Assembly: GCF_002029235.1 (NCBI RefSeq)
Contig: NZ_MZGV01000011.1
Coordinates: 1-64,000 of the forward strand
DNA from: Clostridium oryzae
GTDB taxonomy: Bacteria > Bacillota > Clostridia > Clostridiales > Clostridiaceae
Length of the DNA: 64,000 bases
Reading direction: 5' to 3'
In this document: piece by piece, positions 52,326 through 61,508 of the stretch
How the letters are laid out: the number at the start of each line of letters is the position of its first letter
How positions within the stretch are numbered: the stretch's first letter is position 1
Translations under genes and position numbers: made by a program
The notes under the pieces: model-generated
The model's input: the letters and a program-made list of their open reading frames with translations, nothing else
What the model was told of the DNA's origin: nothing
Databases searched by the model: none

Positions 52326-52350
52326 TTGTCAAGTGCCAGGCACTTGACAA
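52326..52350. repeat. 25-bp palindrome between btuD and cobO
   Basis: TTGTCAAGTGCC A GGCACTTGACAA is a perfect inverted repeat with a one-base centre. It lies between btuD and cobO. It has no T run, so it may act as a processing site or weak barrier rather than as a terminator. Confidence 0.6.
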
Positions 52351-52363
52351 ATGCTTGGCAAAA

Positions 52364-53140
52364 TTAATATATAATAAACGGTGCACCGCTTACAGGACTT
52401 TTTATAATTTCAACATCTATGTTATATATCTTTTTTATAAGTTTCTTCTTCATAATCTGTTCTGGACATCCCTGCTCTATAATATGCCCTTTTTTAACAA
52501 ATATCATATGATCACTGAAGTATGATGCCAGATTTAAATCATGAAGCACAGCTATTATAAGTTTATGTTGCTTTATTTCTCTGAATATATTCAAAAATTC
52601 CAGCTGGTATTGTAAGTCTAGATGTGCTGTAGGCTCATCCAAAAGTATTATGTCTGTCTGCTGAGTCAAAGCTCTTGCTGCAGTTACTCGCTGCACCTCT
52701 CCTCCGCTGAGTTCTGTAATAAGTTTATCCTTCAAAATCCAAGTATTTGTCATTTCCATAGCTTCTTTTACAATTGCTTCATCTTGACTGTTATAGTCCT
52801 CAAACCTGTGTTTATATGGAGTTCTCCCCATCATTACTACATCGTATACTGTGAACTCATATTCTATATTTGAATTTTGAGGTACCACAGTAACACGTCT
52901 TGCCAGTTCTTTACTCTTAAATTTAATAATGTCTGTACCATTTATGTAAACACAACTGCTCTTAGCCGATAGTATCCCTGATATATTTTTTATAAGTGTA
53001 GTTTTACCTGAACCATTAGGTCCAAGTATTGAATATAGCTTTCCCTTCTCGAAATTTAATGTGACGTCATTTAATATATTCTCGTTATCATATGAAAAAT
53101 TAAGATTACTAATAACTATAGGATAGTTCAAGCCAATCAC
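52364..53140 (-). CDS. btuD: Cobalamin ABC transporter ATP-binding protein
   Basis: 258 residues. GPNGSGKTT (Walker A), LSGGEVQRV, IILLDEPT and the AVLHDLNLA switch are all intact. It belongs to the FecE/BtuD class that powers corrinoid or siderophore import. Its start overlaps the btuC stop by four bases. Position in a corrinoid operon with btuC and btuF makes vitamin B12 the likely cargo. Confidence 0.93.
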   Translation of the reverse strand: MIGLNYPIVISNLNFSYDNENILNDVTLNFEKGKLYSILGPNGSGKTTLIKNISGILSAKSSCVYINGTDIIKFKSKELARRVTVVPQNSNIEYEFTVYDVVMMGRTPYKHRFEDYNSQDEAIVKEAMEMTNTWILKDKLITELSGGEVQRVTAARALTQQTDIILLDEPTAHLDLQYQLEFLNIFREIKQHKLIIAVLHDLNLASYFSDHMIFVKKGHIIEQGCPEQIMKKKLIKKIYNIDVEIIKSPVSGAPFIIY

Positions 53141-54165
53141 CCTTTTCTGTTTTTGGATAGAAGATATAGAAAATACGGTGAGCCTAAAAGTGCAGTGATT
53201 GCTCCTACAGGCAGTTCTGCAGGTGCTGCTACTGTTCTTGCTAAGGTGTCTGCAAGCAAAAGAAAAATAGCTCCCCCTAAAGCAGAAAACAAAATTAAAG
53301 TCTTATTGTCCGGACCCAGTATAAGTCTTAAAATATGCGGTATTATTAGGCCAACAAAGCCTATTATGCCGCAAAAAGCAACAGCTGCAGCCACCATTAG
53401 TGAAGATATGATTATAATAAGTTTCTTTACATGCTCTATGTTTACTCCCAGCGTCTTTGCAGTTTCTTCACCAGTAAGCATTATATTTAAATCTCTAGAA
53501 AATATCAAAGTTATCAACGTTCCTATTATTATAAAGGGTGCTGCCATTGCTATTTCATTTGCGCTCGCTGCATTAAAGCTTCCCATTGACCAAAATACAA
53601 TCTGCTGCAGTTCTTCACGGCTAAATACCATTATTATCGATATTATTGAAGATATCATAAAATTTACGGCTATACCCGAAAGCAGCAGCTTCGTAACTGG
53701 GAGAGACCGCCCAACTTTAGCGATATTATATACAAGAAGTGTTGTAAGAACAGCACCTAAAAAAGCAAATATAGTTATAGTACTTACTTGCCACTGATTT
53801 CCTCCTATATGCAGTACTATTCCAATAGCTGCACCGAGAGCAGCTCCTGATGATATCCCAAGTATATATGGATCCGCCATGGGATTTTTAAATACAGCCT
53901 GAAAGCTTGTTCCGACCACTGCTAAACCCATACCAACGATACTTGCCATAATAATTCTAGGCATTCTTACCTTGAATATTATGACTGTCATCGTATATGG
54001 TATCTTTGCATGAAGCATGTTTCCTATAAAAGGGATGGCTTTAAATAGTGTATAAAAAGCATCCTTTATGCTTATATCTGCAGCCCCTAATGAAATAGAT
54101 AACCCCAAGATAAAAACATATGCAATAATCATTATTATGAAAAGCCCAACCCTTTTTTTCTTCAT
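53137..54165 (-). CDS. btuC: Cobalamin ABC transporter permease
   Basis: 342 residues with about ten membrane helices, the FecCD family. Diagnostic sequences are RMPRIIMASIVGMGLAVVGTSFQ, NPMADPYILGISSGAALGA, and GFVGLIIPHILRL, which makes the coupling helix contacting BtuD. It overlaps btuD by four bases and lies 14 bases after btuF. Together they form a BtuFCD-type importer. Confidence 0.94.
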   Translation of the reverse strand: MKKKRVGLFIIMIIAYVFILGLSISLGAADISIKDAFYTLFKAIPFIGNMLHAKIPYTMTVIIFKVRMPRIIMASIVGMGLAVVGTSFQAVFKNPMADPYILGISSGAALGAAIGIVLHIGGNQWQVSTITIFAFLGAVLTTLLVYNIAKVGRSLPVTKLLLSGIAVNFMISSIISIIMVFSREELQQIVFWSMGSFNAASANEIAMAAPFIIIGTLITLIFSRDLNIMLTGEETAKTLGVNIEHVKKLIIIISSLMVAAAVAFCGIIGFVGLIIPHILRLILGPDNKTLILFSALGGAIFLLLADTLARTVAAPAELPVGAITALLGSPYFLYLLSKNRKG

Positions 54166-54179
54166 TGTAACTACCTCTT

Positions 54180-55124
54180 CTATTTAAATAAATCTGGATG
54201 CAAAAGCTTTGCCATCTCTTCAAGACCATCTGCAATTCTTGGTCCCTGCCTATCCAGAAGATTATTATCTATTTCTAATACCTTTCCCTTTGCTACAGCC
54301 TTTAATTTTTTATAACCATCAGCTTTTATAAATTGTGCTTTTGTATTGTACATTTTTGACACGATAACTATATCAGGATTTTTCTGTATAAGTTTTTCCT
54401 TGCTGTAAGCCCAGCCTTTAGCGTCTTTTGCTATGTTCTCTCCGCCTGCCATATTAATCATTTGTGCTATAAAGGTTTCTCCTGTAGCAGTATAGTCTCC
54501 GCTCTTTCCAAAGCTAATAACATAATAAACAGTTGGTTTCTTAGCATCTTTTATCTTATCAACTATAGAATTAACTTTAGTTTTCATTCCAGCTACGAGT
54601 TCAGCTGCTTTTTTCTTAGCATTGAGAATTTTTCCTATGGTATCTATACCATTATACACCCCATTAAAATCATTGGCATCATATATAACAACTACTTTTA
54701 TTCCAAGATCCTTAAGTTTTTTCTCTACAGCAGCCTTAAAATGAGTAGCTGCTATTACCACTTCAGGTTTAAGTGCTATTATCTTTTCAACATTAGGATC
54801 AGTGATTGAACCAATATCCTGAACCTTTTTAGCCTTCTTTGGATAATCACAATAACTGCTTCTTCCCACAAGCTCATCACCTTTGCCAAGAGCGAATACT
54901 GTTTCTGTTATACTTGGCGCTACAGAAACCACCCTTTTAGGTTCTTTATCTATGGTAACCTCATCTCCGTTTGAATCTTTGACAGTAAGTGGATAAGTTG
55001 TTTTAGTCTCTGTTTTAGCCTCGTTCTTGATGTCTTTATTTTTTGTTTTTGCAGCACATCCTCCAAACGCCATTATGATTGTCATTATTAATAAAAATAT
55101 TATACTTCTTTTTAGTAATTTCAT
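54180..55124 (-). CDS. btuF: Cobalamin ABC transporter substrate-binding lipoprotein
   Basis: 314 residues. The ATG at 55124 gives a signal with lipobox FGGC (Cys about residue 23); an in-frame upstream ATG abuts the ribosome site and is less likely. The two-lobed class III binding fold appears in VVSVAPSITETVFALG, then GDELVGRSSYCDYP and ALKPEVVIAATHF. In the mature protein it captures corrinoids outside the membrane and delivers them to BtuCD. The gene lies 28 bases after cobD and 14 before btuC. Confidence 0.93.
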   Translation of the reverse strand: MKLLKRSIIFLLIMTIIMAFGGCAAKTKNKDIKNEAKTETKTTYPLTVKDSNGDEVTIDKEPKRVVSVAPSITETVFALGKGDELVGRSSYCDYPKKAKKVQDIGSITDPNVEKIIALKPEVVIAATHFKAAVEKKLKDLGIKVVVIYDANDFNGVYNGIDTIGKILNAKKKAAELVAGMKTKVNSIVDKIKDAKKPTVYYVISFGKSGDYTATGETFIAQMINMAGGENIAKDAKGWAYSKEKLIQKNPDIVIVSKMYNTKAQFIKADGYKKLKAVAKGKVLEIDNNLLDRQGPRIADGLEEMAKLLHPDLFK

Positions 55125-55152
55125 TATATATCGCATCCTTTCAATTGCATTT

Positions 55153-56226
55153 TTACAAATTCGCTTTTCTAAGTACATTTATAAGTTTATTATTGTCACT
55201 TCTGCTTTTCACAGCCAGTCTTATAAAATATTTATCAAGTTTTCTATAGTTATCACATTTTCTTATCAGAATATGCTCTTTCAAACAGTAATTAAACATC
55301 TGCTCTGCAGTTATATTATTAAGCTTGCATAAAAGGAAATTTGCTCTGCCGTCATATACTTTAGAAATGGCAGGTAGCTGTACAAGCTGCCTTTTAAGAT
55401 ATTCCCTTTCGTCTTTATTCGCATTAATACTCTTTCGAATATACTCTGAATCTCTATAAATATGTTCTGCTGTTGTCTCTGCAAAGCTATTTACAGTCCA
55501 AGGTAACTGCCTTTCCCTTATTTTATCAGCTAAACCTTCATTGGCAGTTATCCCATACCCAAGCCTTATCCCAGGAAGAGCAAAGAACTTGGTTACAGCC
55601 CTTATAAGCAAAAGACACTCGTATCTGCTGCTCTCATGAATAAAGCTAGTCTTCTCGTCACCCACAAATTCAATAAATGCCTCATCAATTATGATGGTTT
55701 TATCATTCTTATCACAATAGTCTATAATCTCCATAAACTTTTCTTTATCTATAATAAAACCATTAGGATTATTGGGATTCCCGATTAGCAGTGCTTCACA
55801 GGTTTTGAGCCTTTCTAATATATCTTCATAATCAAAGGTCATATCGTCTTTTAATTCACTATAAGTTACCTGACAGCCATGTATATGTGCACATCTCTCA
55901 TATTCGCTGAAGGATGGAACTACTATGCACATACTTTTAAACAGTGAAACAGCCAGATCTATTATCTCAGCAGCTCCATTTCCTGGTATAATCTTAAGCT
56001 TATCGTTATCTATATGAAGATAATCGGCTATAGTCTTTTTTAATCTTCTATATTCTATATCCGGGTATCTAGTTATGCTCTTCATTGCTTCTTTTACAGC
56101 ACTTTCAAGTGACTTAGGTGTACCTAGAAAATTAATATTCGCACTGAAATCAAGTATTTTATTACCCTTAAGCAGACCCTCCGTGTATATGTCGCCTCCA
56201 TGCTGTGTATAAGTCTTTTCATTCAT
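55153..56226 (-). CDS. cobD: L-threonine-O-3-phosphate decarboxylase
   Basis: 357 residues, an aminotransferase-fold PLP enzyme. HGGDIYTEGLLKGNKILDFSANIN is the characteristic start, GNGAAEII and NPNNPNG bind the cofactor, and the lysine sits in TKFFALPGIRLGYG. It produces (R)-1-amino-2-propanol phosphate, the linker of the corrin nucleotide loop, which CbiB then attaches. The order cbiB-cobD is conserved. Homology with histidinol-phosphate aminotransferase is close, but context supports CobD. Confidence 0.93.
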   Translation of the reverse strand: MNEKTYTQHGGDIYTEGLLKGNKILDFSANINFLGTPKSLESAVKEAMKSITRYPDIEYRRLKKTIADYLHIDNDKLKIIPGNGAAEIIDLAVSLFKSMCIVVPSFSEYERCAHIHGCQVTYSELKDDMTFDYEDILERLKTCEALLIGNPNNPNGFIIDKEKFMEIIDYCDKNDKTIIIDEAFIEFVGDEKTSFIHESSRYECLLLIRAVTKFFALPGIRLGYGITANEGLADKIRERQLPWTVNSFAETTAEHIYRDSEYIRKSINANKDEREYLKRQLVQLPAISKVYDGRANFLLCKLNNITAEQMFNYCLKEHILIRKCDNYRKLDKYFIRLAVKSRSDNNKLINVLRKANL

Positions 56227-56238
56227 TTATCCTCACCC

Positions 56239-57201
56239 CTACATAACAAGAAATATAGCTGCTATTATTACAAGAAATAATACCTCTGCCCCAAACATAA
56301 GTCTGTTTGCTTGTTCTATATGAGAAATTTGAAGTTCATATATTTTATCACCCATGGTAGGTTTCTCAACGAGTTCACCAAAGTATATGTTGTTTCCGCC
56401 AAGCATTATCTTCATTGCCCCAGCTGCTGCAGCCTCAGGATATGCACAGTTAGGACTCTTATGATTCTTTCTGTCCCTCAGCATTATTTTGAAACTTCTA
56501 ACAATATTTCCATTTGTTATAGGTGCACATAAGCAAATTAAAATTCCAGTGAGTCTTGCAGGAACAAAATTAGCAAAGTCATCCGTTTTAGCAGGAAAAA
56601 AACCTATATGACGATACTTTTCATTCATATACCCAAGCATCGAATCCATGGTATTTATGCCTTTATAAAGCATAGCAAGCGGTGCTCCACCAATAACAGC
56701 ATATAACATTGGAGCTATTACACCATCTGAACTATTTTCTGCTACTGTCTCTACGGCAGCTCTTACTATCTCCTTTTCCGGCAAATCACTAGTATCTCTT
56801 CCAACAATATAAGAAACATATTTCCGTGCTCCTTTAATATCACCTTCTGCTAGAGCAGTATATACCTTCTTACTTTCTGTATACAGACATCTTGCTGCTA
56901 TAGTAGTCCATAGAATAAAGATATTTACAATATGAAGTACTGGTTTTATAGTCCAAGTAATATATAAAAGAATAAAGGGCACGCCAAAGCTTAGAATGCA
57001 GATTAAAAGCACTATGAGTGCTCCCAATACTTTAAGCTGCTTCTGATTTTCAGCCTTTGCTCTAAATTTCTTCTCCAGCATATTTATCATTCTTCCTATG
57101 TAAATAATCGGATGCGGAAACCAATAGGGATCACCTAATATAAAATCAATGATAACTGCTGCAACTAAATCCATTGTATTAGCTCTAATAAATTCCATCA
57201 T
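56239..57201 (-). CDS. cbiB: Adenosylcobinamide-phosphate synthase
   Basis: 320 residues, membrane-bound with several helices. [21 protein letters not shown] is the family N-terminus, and [22 protein letters not shown] and NFVPARLTG are also diagnostic. It attaches the aminopropanol phosphate made by CobD to cobyric acid. It begins four bases inside cobQ (ATGA overlap), so translation is coupled. Confidence 0.95.
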   Translation of the reverse strand: MMEFIRANTMDLVAAVIIDFILGDPYWFPHPIIYIGRMINMLEKKFRAKAENQKQLKVLGALIVLLICILSFGVPFILLYITWTIKPVLHIVNIFILWTTIAARCLYTESKKVYTALAEGDIKGARKYVSYIVGRDTSDLPEKEIVRAAVETVAENSSDGVIAPMLYAVIGGAPLAMLYKGINTMDSMLGYMNEKYRHIGFFPAKTDDFANFVPARLTGILICLCAPITNGNIVRSFKIMLRDRKNHKSPNCAYPEAAAAGAMKIMLGGNNIYFGELVEKPTMGDKIYELQISHIEQANRLMFGAEVLFLVIIAAIFLVM

Positions 57202-58682
57202 CGCTTTATCCCCATAAAAGCGTATATACTTTTAATATCAAGACTCTCCCTCACGATATCTGCGAGCTTATCAAGTTCTCTATCTCTCACAGTTTCGTAT
57301 ACAGGTGATATTTCAAGAGCCATGCCCTTTTGTTTTCTTATTTTATTTAAGAGCATATTTCTTAAATTAGGGCTGTCCAATATACCATGTATATATGTTC
57401 CTATCACGTTTCCTTTTTCATTTACAGCACCTTCAGCTTCACTGACGTTTTCACCATTTTTTTCGACTATTGTTGCCAATGGTTTTACGCTCTCTGAACT
57501 GCTTTTCCCCATATGAATCTCGTAACCATATACCTGACCTTTTACTCCATTAAAATTTAATACTGCCTTTACTCTGGTCATAGTTTTCTCTGTTTCAAGT
57601 TCTGTAGTTATAGGCAGCAGTCCCATTCCTTCCACTTCACCCTTGTCTGTTTCTACATGATATGGATCTTTTATTCTCTGCCCTAGCATCTGATATCCTC
57701 CGCAGATACCAAGCAGGATACCTTTTCTGCTGTAATCTATTATCCTCTTCTCCAATCCAGCCTTTCTTATTGTAACAAGGTCGTCTATAGTGTTTTTGCT
57801 TCCCGGAATTATCAAAAGATCAGGCTCGCCAAACTCTTCTCTGCTGGTTATGAACCTTACACTTACATCCTTCTCACACTTTAAAGCATCCACATCTGTA
57901 AAATTAGATATATGAGGCAGCATTACAACAGCTGCATCTATCGGTGCAGTCTTATTCTTTTTTATCTCAGCTACTGCACCATCCTCATCTTCCAACAGTA
58001 AATTAAAATATGGTACTACTCCAAGGCAAGGTTTTTTTATGATATCATACAGCATATCAAGTCCAGGACTAAGTAAATTAATATCTCCTCTGAATTTGTT
58101 TATTATCGTTCCTTTTACTCTATCCCTTTCCTCAGGTGTAAGAAGCAGCAGTGTACCCGCCAAAGCAGCAAATACTCCTCCCTTATCTATGTCACCCACA
58201 AGCAGTACTGGTGCATCTACAAGTTCGGCCATTCCCATATTAACAATGTCATGACTGCGAAGATTTATTTCCGCTGGGCTTCCTGCCCCCTCCATTACTA
58301 CAATATCAAAGTTCTTCTCAATTTTTTCAAAGTCATTTTTAAGCATTTCTTGAAAAGTTTCCTTTATATCGGTGTATTCCTGAGCAGTTTTGTTATCATA
58401 AACCTTACCATTTAAAATTATCTGACATTTCATATCTGAAGTCGGTTTTAATAGGATAGGATTCATAAAAGCTTCAGGTTCCAATCCAGCTGCATAGGCT
58501 TGAAGCACCTGAGCTCTTCCCATCTCTTTTCCATCTAAAGTGATATAGGAATTTAAGGACATATTTTGCGATTTATAAGGGCATACTGAATAGCCGTCCT
58601 GTTTAAAGATTCTGCATAAGGCTGCAGTTATGAGGCTTTTCCCTACAGATGAGGCTGTACCTTGAATCATTATTTTGCTCAT
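57198..58682 (-). CDS. cobQ: Cobyric acid synthase
   Basis: 494 residues. [19 protein letters not shown] is the ATP-binding N-terminus, the glutaminase part has [11 protein letters not shown] (cysteine) and [10 protein letters not shown] (histidine). It amidates four side chains of adenosylcobyrinic acid diamide. GGGGGGAG is the ribosome site. It is the first gene of the operon, about 200 bases after the cobalamin riboswitch. Confidence 0.96.
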   Translation of the reverse strand: MSKIMIQGTASSVGKSLITAALCRIFKQDGYSVCPYKSQNMSLNSYITLDGKEMGRAQVLQAYAAGLEPEAFMNPILLKPTSDMKCQIILNGKVYDNKTAQEYTDIKETFQEMLKNDFEKIEKNFDIVVMEGAGSPAEINLRSHDIVNMGMAELVDAPVLLVGDIDKGGVFAALAGTLLLLTPEERDRVKGTIINKFRGDINLLSPGLDMLYDIIKKPCLGVVPYFNLLLEDEDGAVAEIKKNKTAPIDAAVVMLPHISNFTDVDALKCEKDVSVRFITSREEFGEPDLLIIPGSKNTIDDLVTIRKAGLEKRIIDYSRKGILLGICGGYQMLGQRIKDPYHVETDKGEVEGMGLLPITTELETEKTMTRVKAVLNFNGVKGQVYGYEIHMGKSSSESVKPLATIVEKNGENVSEAEGAVNEKGNVIGTYIHGILDSPNLRNMLLNKIRKQKGMALEISPVYETVRDRELDKLADIVRESLDIKSIYAFMGIKR

Positions 58683-58721
58683 GTACTATTTCTCCCCCCT
58701 TTTAAATAATTAATAAAAATT

Positions 58722-58755
58722 AAAAAAGCAGTGTACCTTAAAGGTAACACTGCCA
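58722..58755 (-). terminator. Terminator between the cobalamin riboswitch and cobQ
   Basis: On the minus strand GCAGTGTTACCTTTAAGGT with ACACTGC, then TTTTTTA. The hairpin is positioned where a riboswitch expression platform should stop transcription before cobQ when corrinoid is abundant. Confidence 0.85.
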
Positions 58756-58879
58756 TTAGAATATCAAATATAACAGCATCCAAATTACAAACATCTGCTG
58801 CTGCAATACAAAACCTCTAATAACTTTCCCTCCGAAAGCGTACTTAGAATTTTTATTAGTAGTAAACTAATAAATTACA

Positions 58880-59060
58880 AGTTTCAGGCAGGTCTCCTGA
58901 CTTATGATTCATCCTAAGCTTATCCTTCCCCTTAAAAAATAAGAGTGGCACATTATAAGCTTCATCCTCAAATACAGTAGCGGGGGCTGTTACGGATTCA
59001 TACCGTATTCCCTTTTAATCCTTCACCAAATATGTAAACTCAATGAAAGAACCTTAAAAC
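58880..59060 (-). promoter_or_regulatory. Cobalamin riboswitch
   Basis: On the minus strand the aptamer contains GTAACAGCCCCCGCTACTGT (about 58975-58994), the B12-box-like GTGCCACTC with AAGGATAAG following, and AGTCAGGAGACCTGCCTG (58885-58902), the closing arm of the cobalamin aptamer. It is upstream of a seven-gene corrinoid operon, with the terminator 58722-58755 between. High adenosylcobalamin should cause termination (an OFF switch). Confidence 0.95.
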
Positions 59061-59085
59061 CCTATTCACTTTTGATTACGGATTA

Positions 59086-59114
59086 AGTCTATAATATATA
59101 ATAGCCTTTGTCAA
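59086..59114 (-). promoter_or_regulatory. Promoter of the cobalamin operon
   Basis: TTGACA (59109-59114), 17 bases, TAGACT (59086-59091) on the minus strand, just upstream of the riboswitch. A short hairpin repeat lies directly upstream of it. Confidence 0.75.
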
Positions 59115-59124
59115 TCAAAAAAAT

Positions 59125-59201
59125 AAGGGGTGAGTGACCTCCGGCGGCTAAAAAATGCCTCCTACGGTCACTCACCCCTTAAACCAACTCTATGCATTTA
59201 C
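59125..59201. repeat. Short hairpin repeat, copy 3
   Basis: AAGGGGTGAGTGACC (59125-59139) and GGTCACTCACCCCTT (59166-59180) are a perfect 15-bp stem. The loop TCCGGCGGCTAAAAAATG with CCTCCTAC is the family loop. The tail ACTCTATGCATTTAC matches copy 2. This copy lies about ten bases upstream of the cobalamin promoter, not at a stop codon. Confidence 0.85.
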
Positions 59202-59205
59202 TCGA

Positions 59206-59290
59206 ACTAAAATCTCAGAAATTCTGCATATCAGAATTTCTTCCTTCACTTTTCTCTCTACTCTTTTCTCTTCAATCACTTTCCTCCTGT
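59206..59290. repeat. Solo fragment of the MITE-like element upstream of dppA
   Basis: TCAGAAATTCTGCATATCAGAATTTC with CTTCCTTCACTTTTCTCTCTACTC is another partial copy of the MITE hairpin and pyrimidine tail, with the hairpin centre altered. It separates copy 3 of the short hairpin from the dppA gene. Confidence 0.55.
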
Positions 59291-59349
59291 CTCTATTTCA
59301 TTGTATAATATATCTAATTATAAAAACCGAAGCACTAGGAGGAATTCAA

Positions 59350-60153
59350 ATGAAAATATACATAAGTGCAGATATAGAAGGCATAACTGGAACCACTAGC
59401 TGGTCAGAAACAGAAAAATCCCTGCCTAATGACTATGACATATTTGCTGATCAGATGACAAACGAAGTAAAAGCTGCCTGTGACGGAGCTATTAAAGCAG
59501 GAGCTGCAGACATATTTGTTAAAGACGCACATGATACCGGAAGAAACATTAAACATGATAAACTTCCTGAGATAGCCAAACTTATGAGAGGTTGGAGCGG
59601 TCATCCTTTCAGTATGGTATCAGGTCTGGATGAAAGTTTTGATGCTGCTATTTTCATAGGCTATCATTCAGGCGGTTATACTGGCGGCAATCCTCTCGCT
59701 CATACGATGAATAATTCAGATGTTAGTTATATAAAAATGAATGGTGAATATACCAGTGAATTTTTGATTCACGCCTATGCAGCAGCTACAGTTGGAGTAC
59801 CTGTTGTGTTTGTAAGCGGTGATGCTGATCTTTCAAGAGAAATTAAAAAAGTAAATTCTAATATTGAAACATTAGCTGTAAAAGAATGTTCCGGCGGTGC
59901 TTCCATTAGTATTCACCCTGATAAAGCTATTTCAATGACGGAAAAACTTGTAACAAATGCACTAAGTAAGGATCTATCAAAATGTTTATTAAAACTTCCT
60001 GAAGAGTTTGAAATTGAAATTGCCTACAGAGATCCTGCAAAAGCTAGCAGATTATCCTATTATCCAGGAGTAAAGCAGCTTTCAGGTAATATTCTATATT
60101 ATAAAACTGAGAACTATTTTGAAGTGCTTAGGATGTTTAATTTTTTGACTTAA
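59350..60153 (+). CDS. dppA: M55-family D-aminopeptidase (DppA type)
   Basis: 267 residues from ATG 59350, where AGGAGG sits seven bases upstream; a longer open frame reaches into repeats and has no site. It has the zinc-binding DIEGITG (residues 7-13), the helper HDTGRN, GYHSGG and VSGDADLSRE. These residues define the decameric DppA fold, which cleaves D-amino acid peptides. It may recycle peptidoglycan fragments. Neighbours do not include dpp transport genes. Confidence 0.93.
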   Translation: MKIYISADIEGITGTTSWSETEKSLPNDYDIFADQMTNEVKAACDGAIKAGAADIFVKDAHDTGRNIKHDKLPEIAKLMRGWSGHPFSMVSGLDESFDAAIFIGYHSGGYTGGNPLAHTMNNSDVSYIKMNGEYTSEFLIHAYAAATVGVPVVFVSGDADLSREIKKVNSNIETLAVKECSGGASISIHPDKAISMTEKLVTNALSKDLSKCLLKLPEEFEIEIAYRDPAKASRLSYYPGVKQLSGNILYYKTENYFEVLRMFNFLT

Positions 60154-60157
60154 TTAC

Positions 60158-60196
60158 AAAAGCTGGAGTCAGTGATATATCGCCGATTCCAGCTTT
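60158..60196. terminator. Terminator of dppA
   Basis: AAAAGCTGGA and TCCAGCTTT flank a 20-base loop four bases after the stop codon, followed by CTTCTCTTC. The remaining sequence to 60515 is AT-rich without genes. Confidence 0.7.
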
Positions 60197-60519
60197 CTTC
60201 TCTTCTATGTTCTATCAACTCCTTACTCAACACAACTTGTCAATAAAGTTTCCAATCTCTGCAATTTACCTAATCATCTTTCAAAAATTGTTTATCCATA
60301 AATACAGATTTAAAAAATTTCAGATACGAAATAAATAACATTATTGATTTGCCACAATTTAGCCTATAATTTTAGCAATATTTTTATAATCATACTATTA
60401 TTAGGTTAGTTGCATAAATCTTCATCAAAACATTGACATTTTTAATTGAAAATATTATTATTTTAAAAATAGTCATCAATATAATGTATTAAATGTAATT
60501 TCTTAGGAGAAAGGAGTTA

Positions 60520-60597
60520 TGATTTTAACTTTCGAGTATACAGAAACATCATATTTATATGTTAATAATATTTCGGTAGTAGGTTCTTTCCATTGAA
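60520..60597 (+). CDS. 25-codon ORF with a strong ribosome site
   Basis: TTAGGAGAAAGGAGTT precedes an ATG, and the ORF reads MILTFEYTETSYLYVNNISV then VGSFH. Short, without recognised similarity. It could be the cut N-terminus of a lost gene, since the lysozyme remnant begins ten bases later. Whether it is translated is unknown. Confidence 0.3.
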
Positions 60598-60607
60598 AAA
60601 GTAATAG

Positions 60608-60877
60608 CAAAATAAAGTTAAATTATCTCAGAAACAATATGACGCTTTAGTAGATTTTGCTTTTAATACGGGTATAAGACGTTTCAGAAAATCTACACTT
60701 GCTAAGGATATAGAAAATGGTAATACATCTTCAGCAACAATGAAAAAAGATTTTACCATGTGGAATCAAATGAACCATAAGAAATCAGAAGGAGTATATA
60801 GACGAAAATCAGACGAATGGCAGATATTTAGTAAAGGGGAATACAAAAGAGATTATCCTAAAGCACCTTGGTTATAG
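60608..60877 (+). pseudogene. GH24 lysozyme remnant (phage-endolysin type)
   Basis: 90 codons are open before TAG, without start codon. LSQKQYDALVDFAFNTG is the GH24 motif (typically LTQNQFDALVSFAYNVG), followed by FRKSTLAKDIENG and EGVYRRKSDEW, the RRKAE-type ending, then FSKGEYKRDYP. The N-terminal half with the catalytic E/D/T triad is missing, so it cannot be active. It indicates an old phage endolysin or lysozyme gene. No other phage genes are near. Confidence 0.75.
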
Positions 60878-60965
60878 TGTAGTATCGTAGATGCAGAAAG
60901 TCGAACACATGGAAATCGAGATAACTACTTAAGGAATTTTATTTGAATGGAGGCTTGCATTTCTT

Positions 60966-61451
60966 ATGAAACATCTATCGAAAATATTAATAGTAATAAT
61001 TTTAACTTTTTTTATTATACCGTGTAATATTAAAGCTGATAATATAAAAGCTTATACTAAATTAGTATCATCGAACAACCAAGTTTTTTATGGTAAATGG
61101 TTAATAAAAAAAGTAGCTGCTAGTTCAAGAATTACTGAATATGGAGATAAAGATATAAAAAAAATACTAGGCAGAACAATAACATACCATAAGGATAAAA
61201 TTGTTTATGGTAAGCATATCTTAAACGATCCACGTTATGAAATAACTAAGGTATCGGAAACAGATTTTTTTTATGGAGGTTACGTTGAATTATCGAAATT
61301 AGGTATAAAAAAGAAATGGGTTAAAGAGGTAGATGTATCAACTCATAGTGGTAAAACCTGGTATGCTTTTGGGGATTTATTCTTCATTAAAAATAAGAAT
61401 ACTTTAATTCTTGATTATGGTGGAATCTTTTTTGAACTTATTAGAAAATAG
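60966..61451 (+). CDS. Secreted protein, first of a tandem paralogous pair
   Basis: 161 residues. Residues 1-24 are a signal peptide (MKHLSKILIVIILTFFIIPC). The conserved core VFYGKWLIKKVAASSRITEYGDKDIKKILGR starts near 40 and ends with KNKNTLILDYGGIFFEL. It shares this core with the next gene. It contains many charged residues and is presumably exported. I know no function for the family. There is no clear AGGAGG upstream, only GGAGG 12 bases away. Confidence 0.78.
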   Translation: MKHLSKILIVIILTFFIIPCNIKADNIKAYTKLVSSNNQVFYGKWLIKKVAASSRITEYGDKDIKKILGRTITYHKDKIVYGKHILNDPRYEITKVSETDFFYGGYVELSKLGIKKKWVKEVDVSTHSGKTWYAFGDLFFIKNKNTLILDYGGIFFELIRK

Positions 61452-61508
61452 AAACCGAAAGTGTATACAGAATTATATGTTATATTAAGAAAGTTGAGGA
61501 AAAATCAC

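Noticed and set aside
53153-53797. Open frame of 214 codons opposite btuC
   Set aside because: A shadow of the hydrophobic permease gene; it has no start signal and a low-complexity composition.
59155-59349. Long N-terminal extension of the DppA-type protein
   Set aside because: It runs through two repeat elements and lacks a ribosome site, while AGGAGG stands before the ATG at 59350.
60520-60877. Prophage
   Set aside because: Only a lysozyme fragment is present; no integrase, capsid, terminase or attachment sites were seen.
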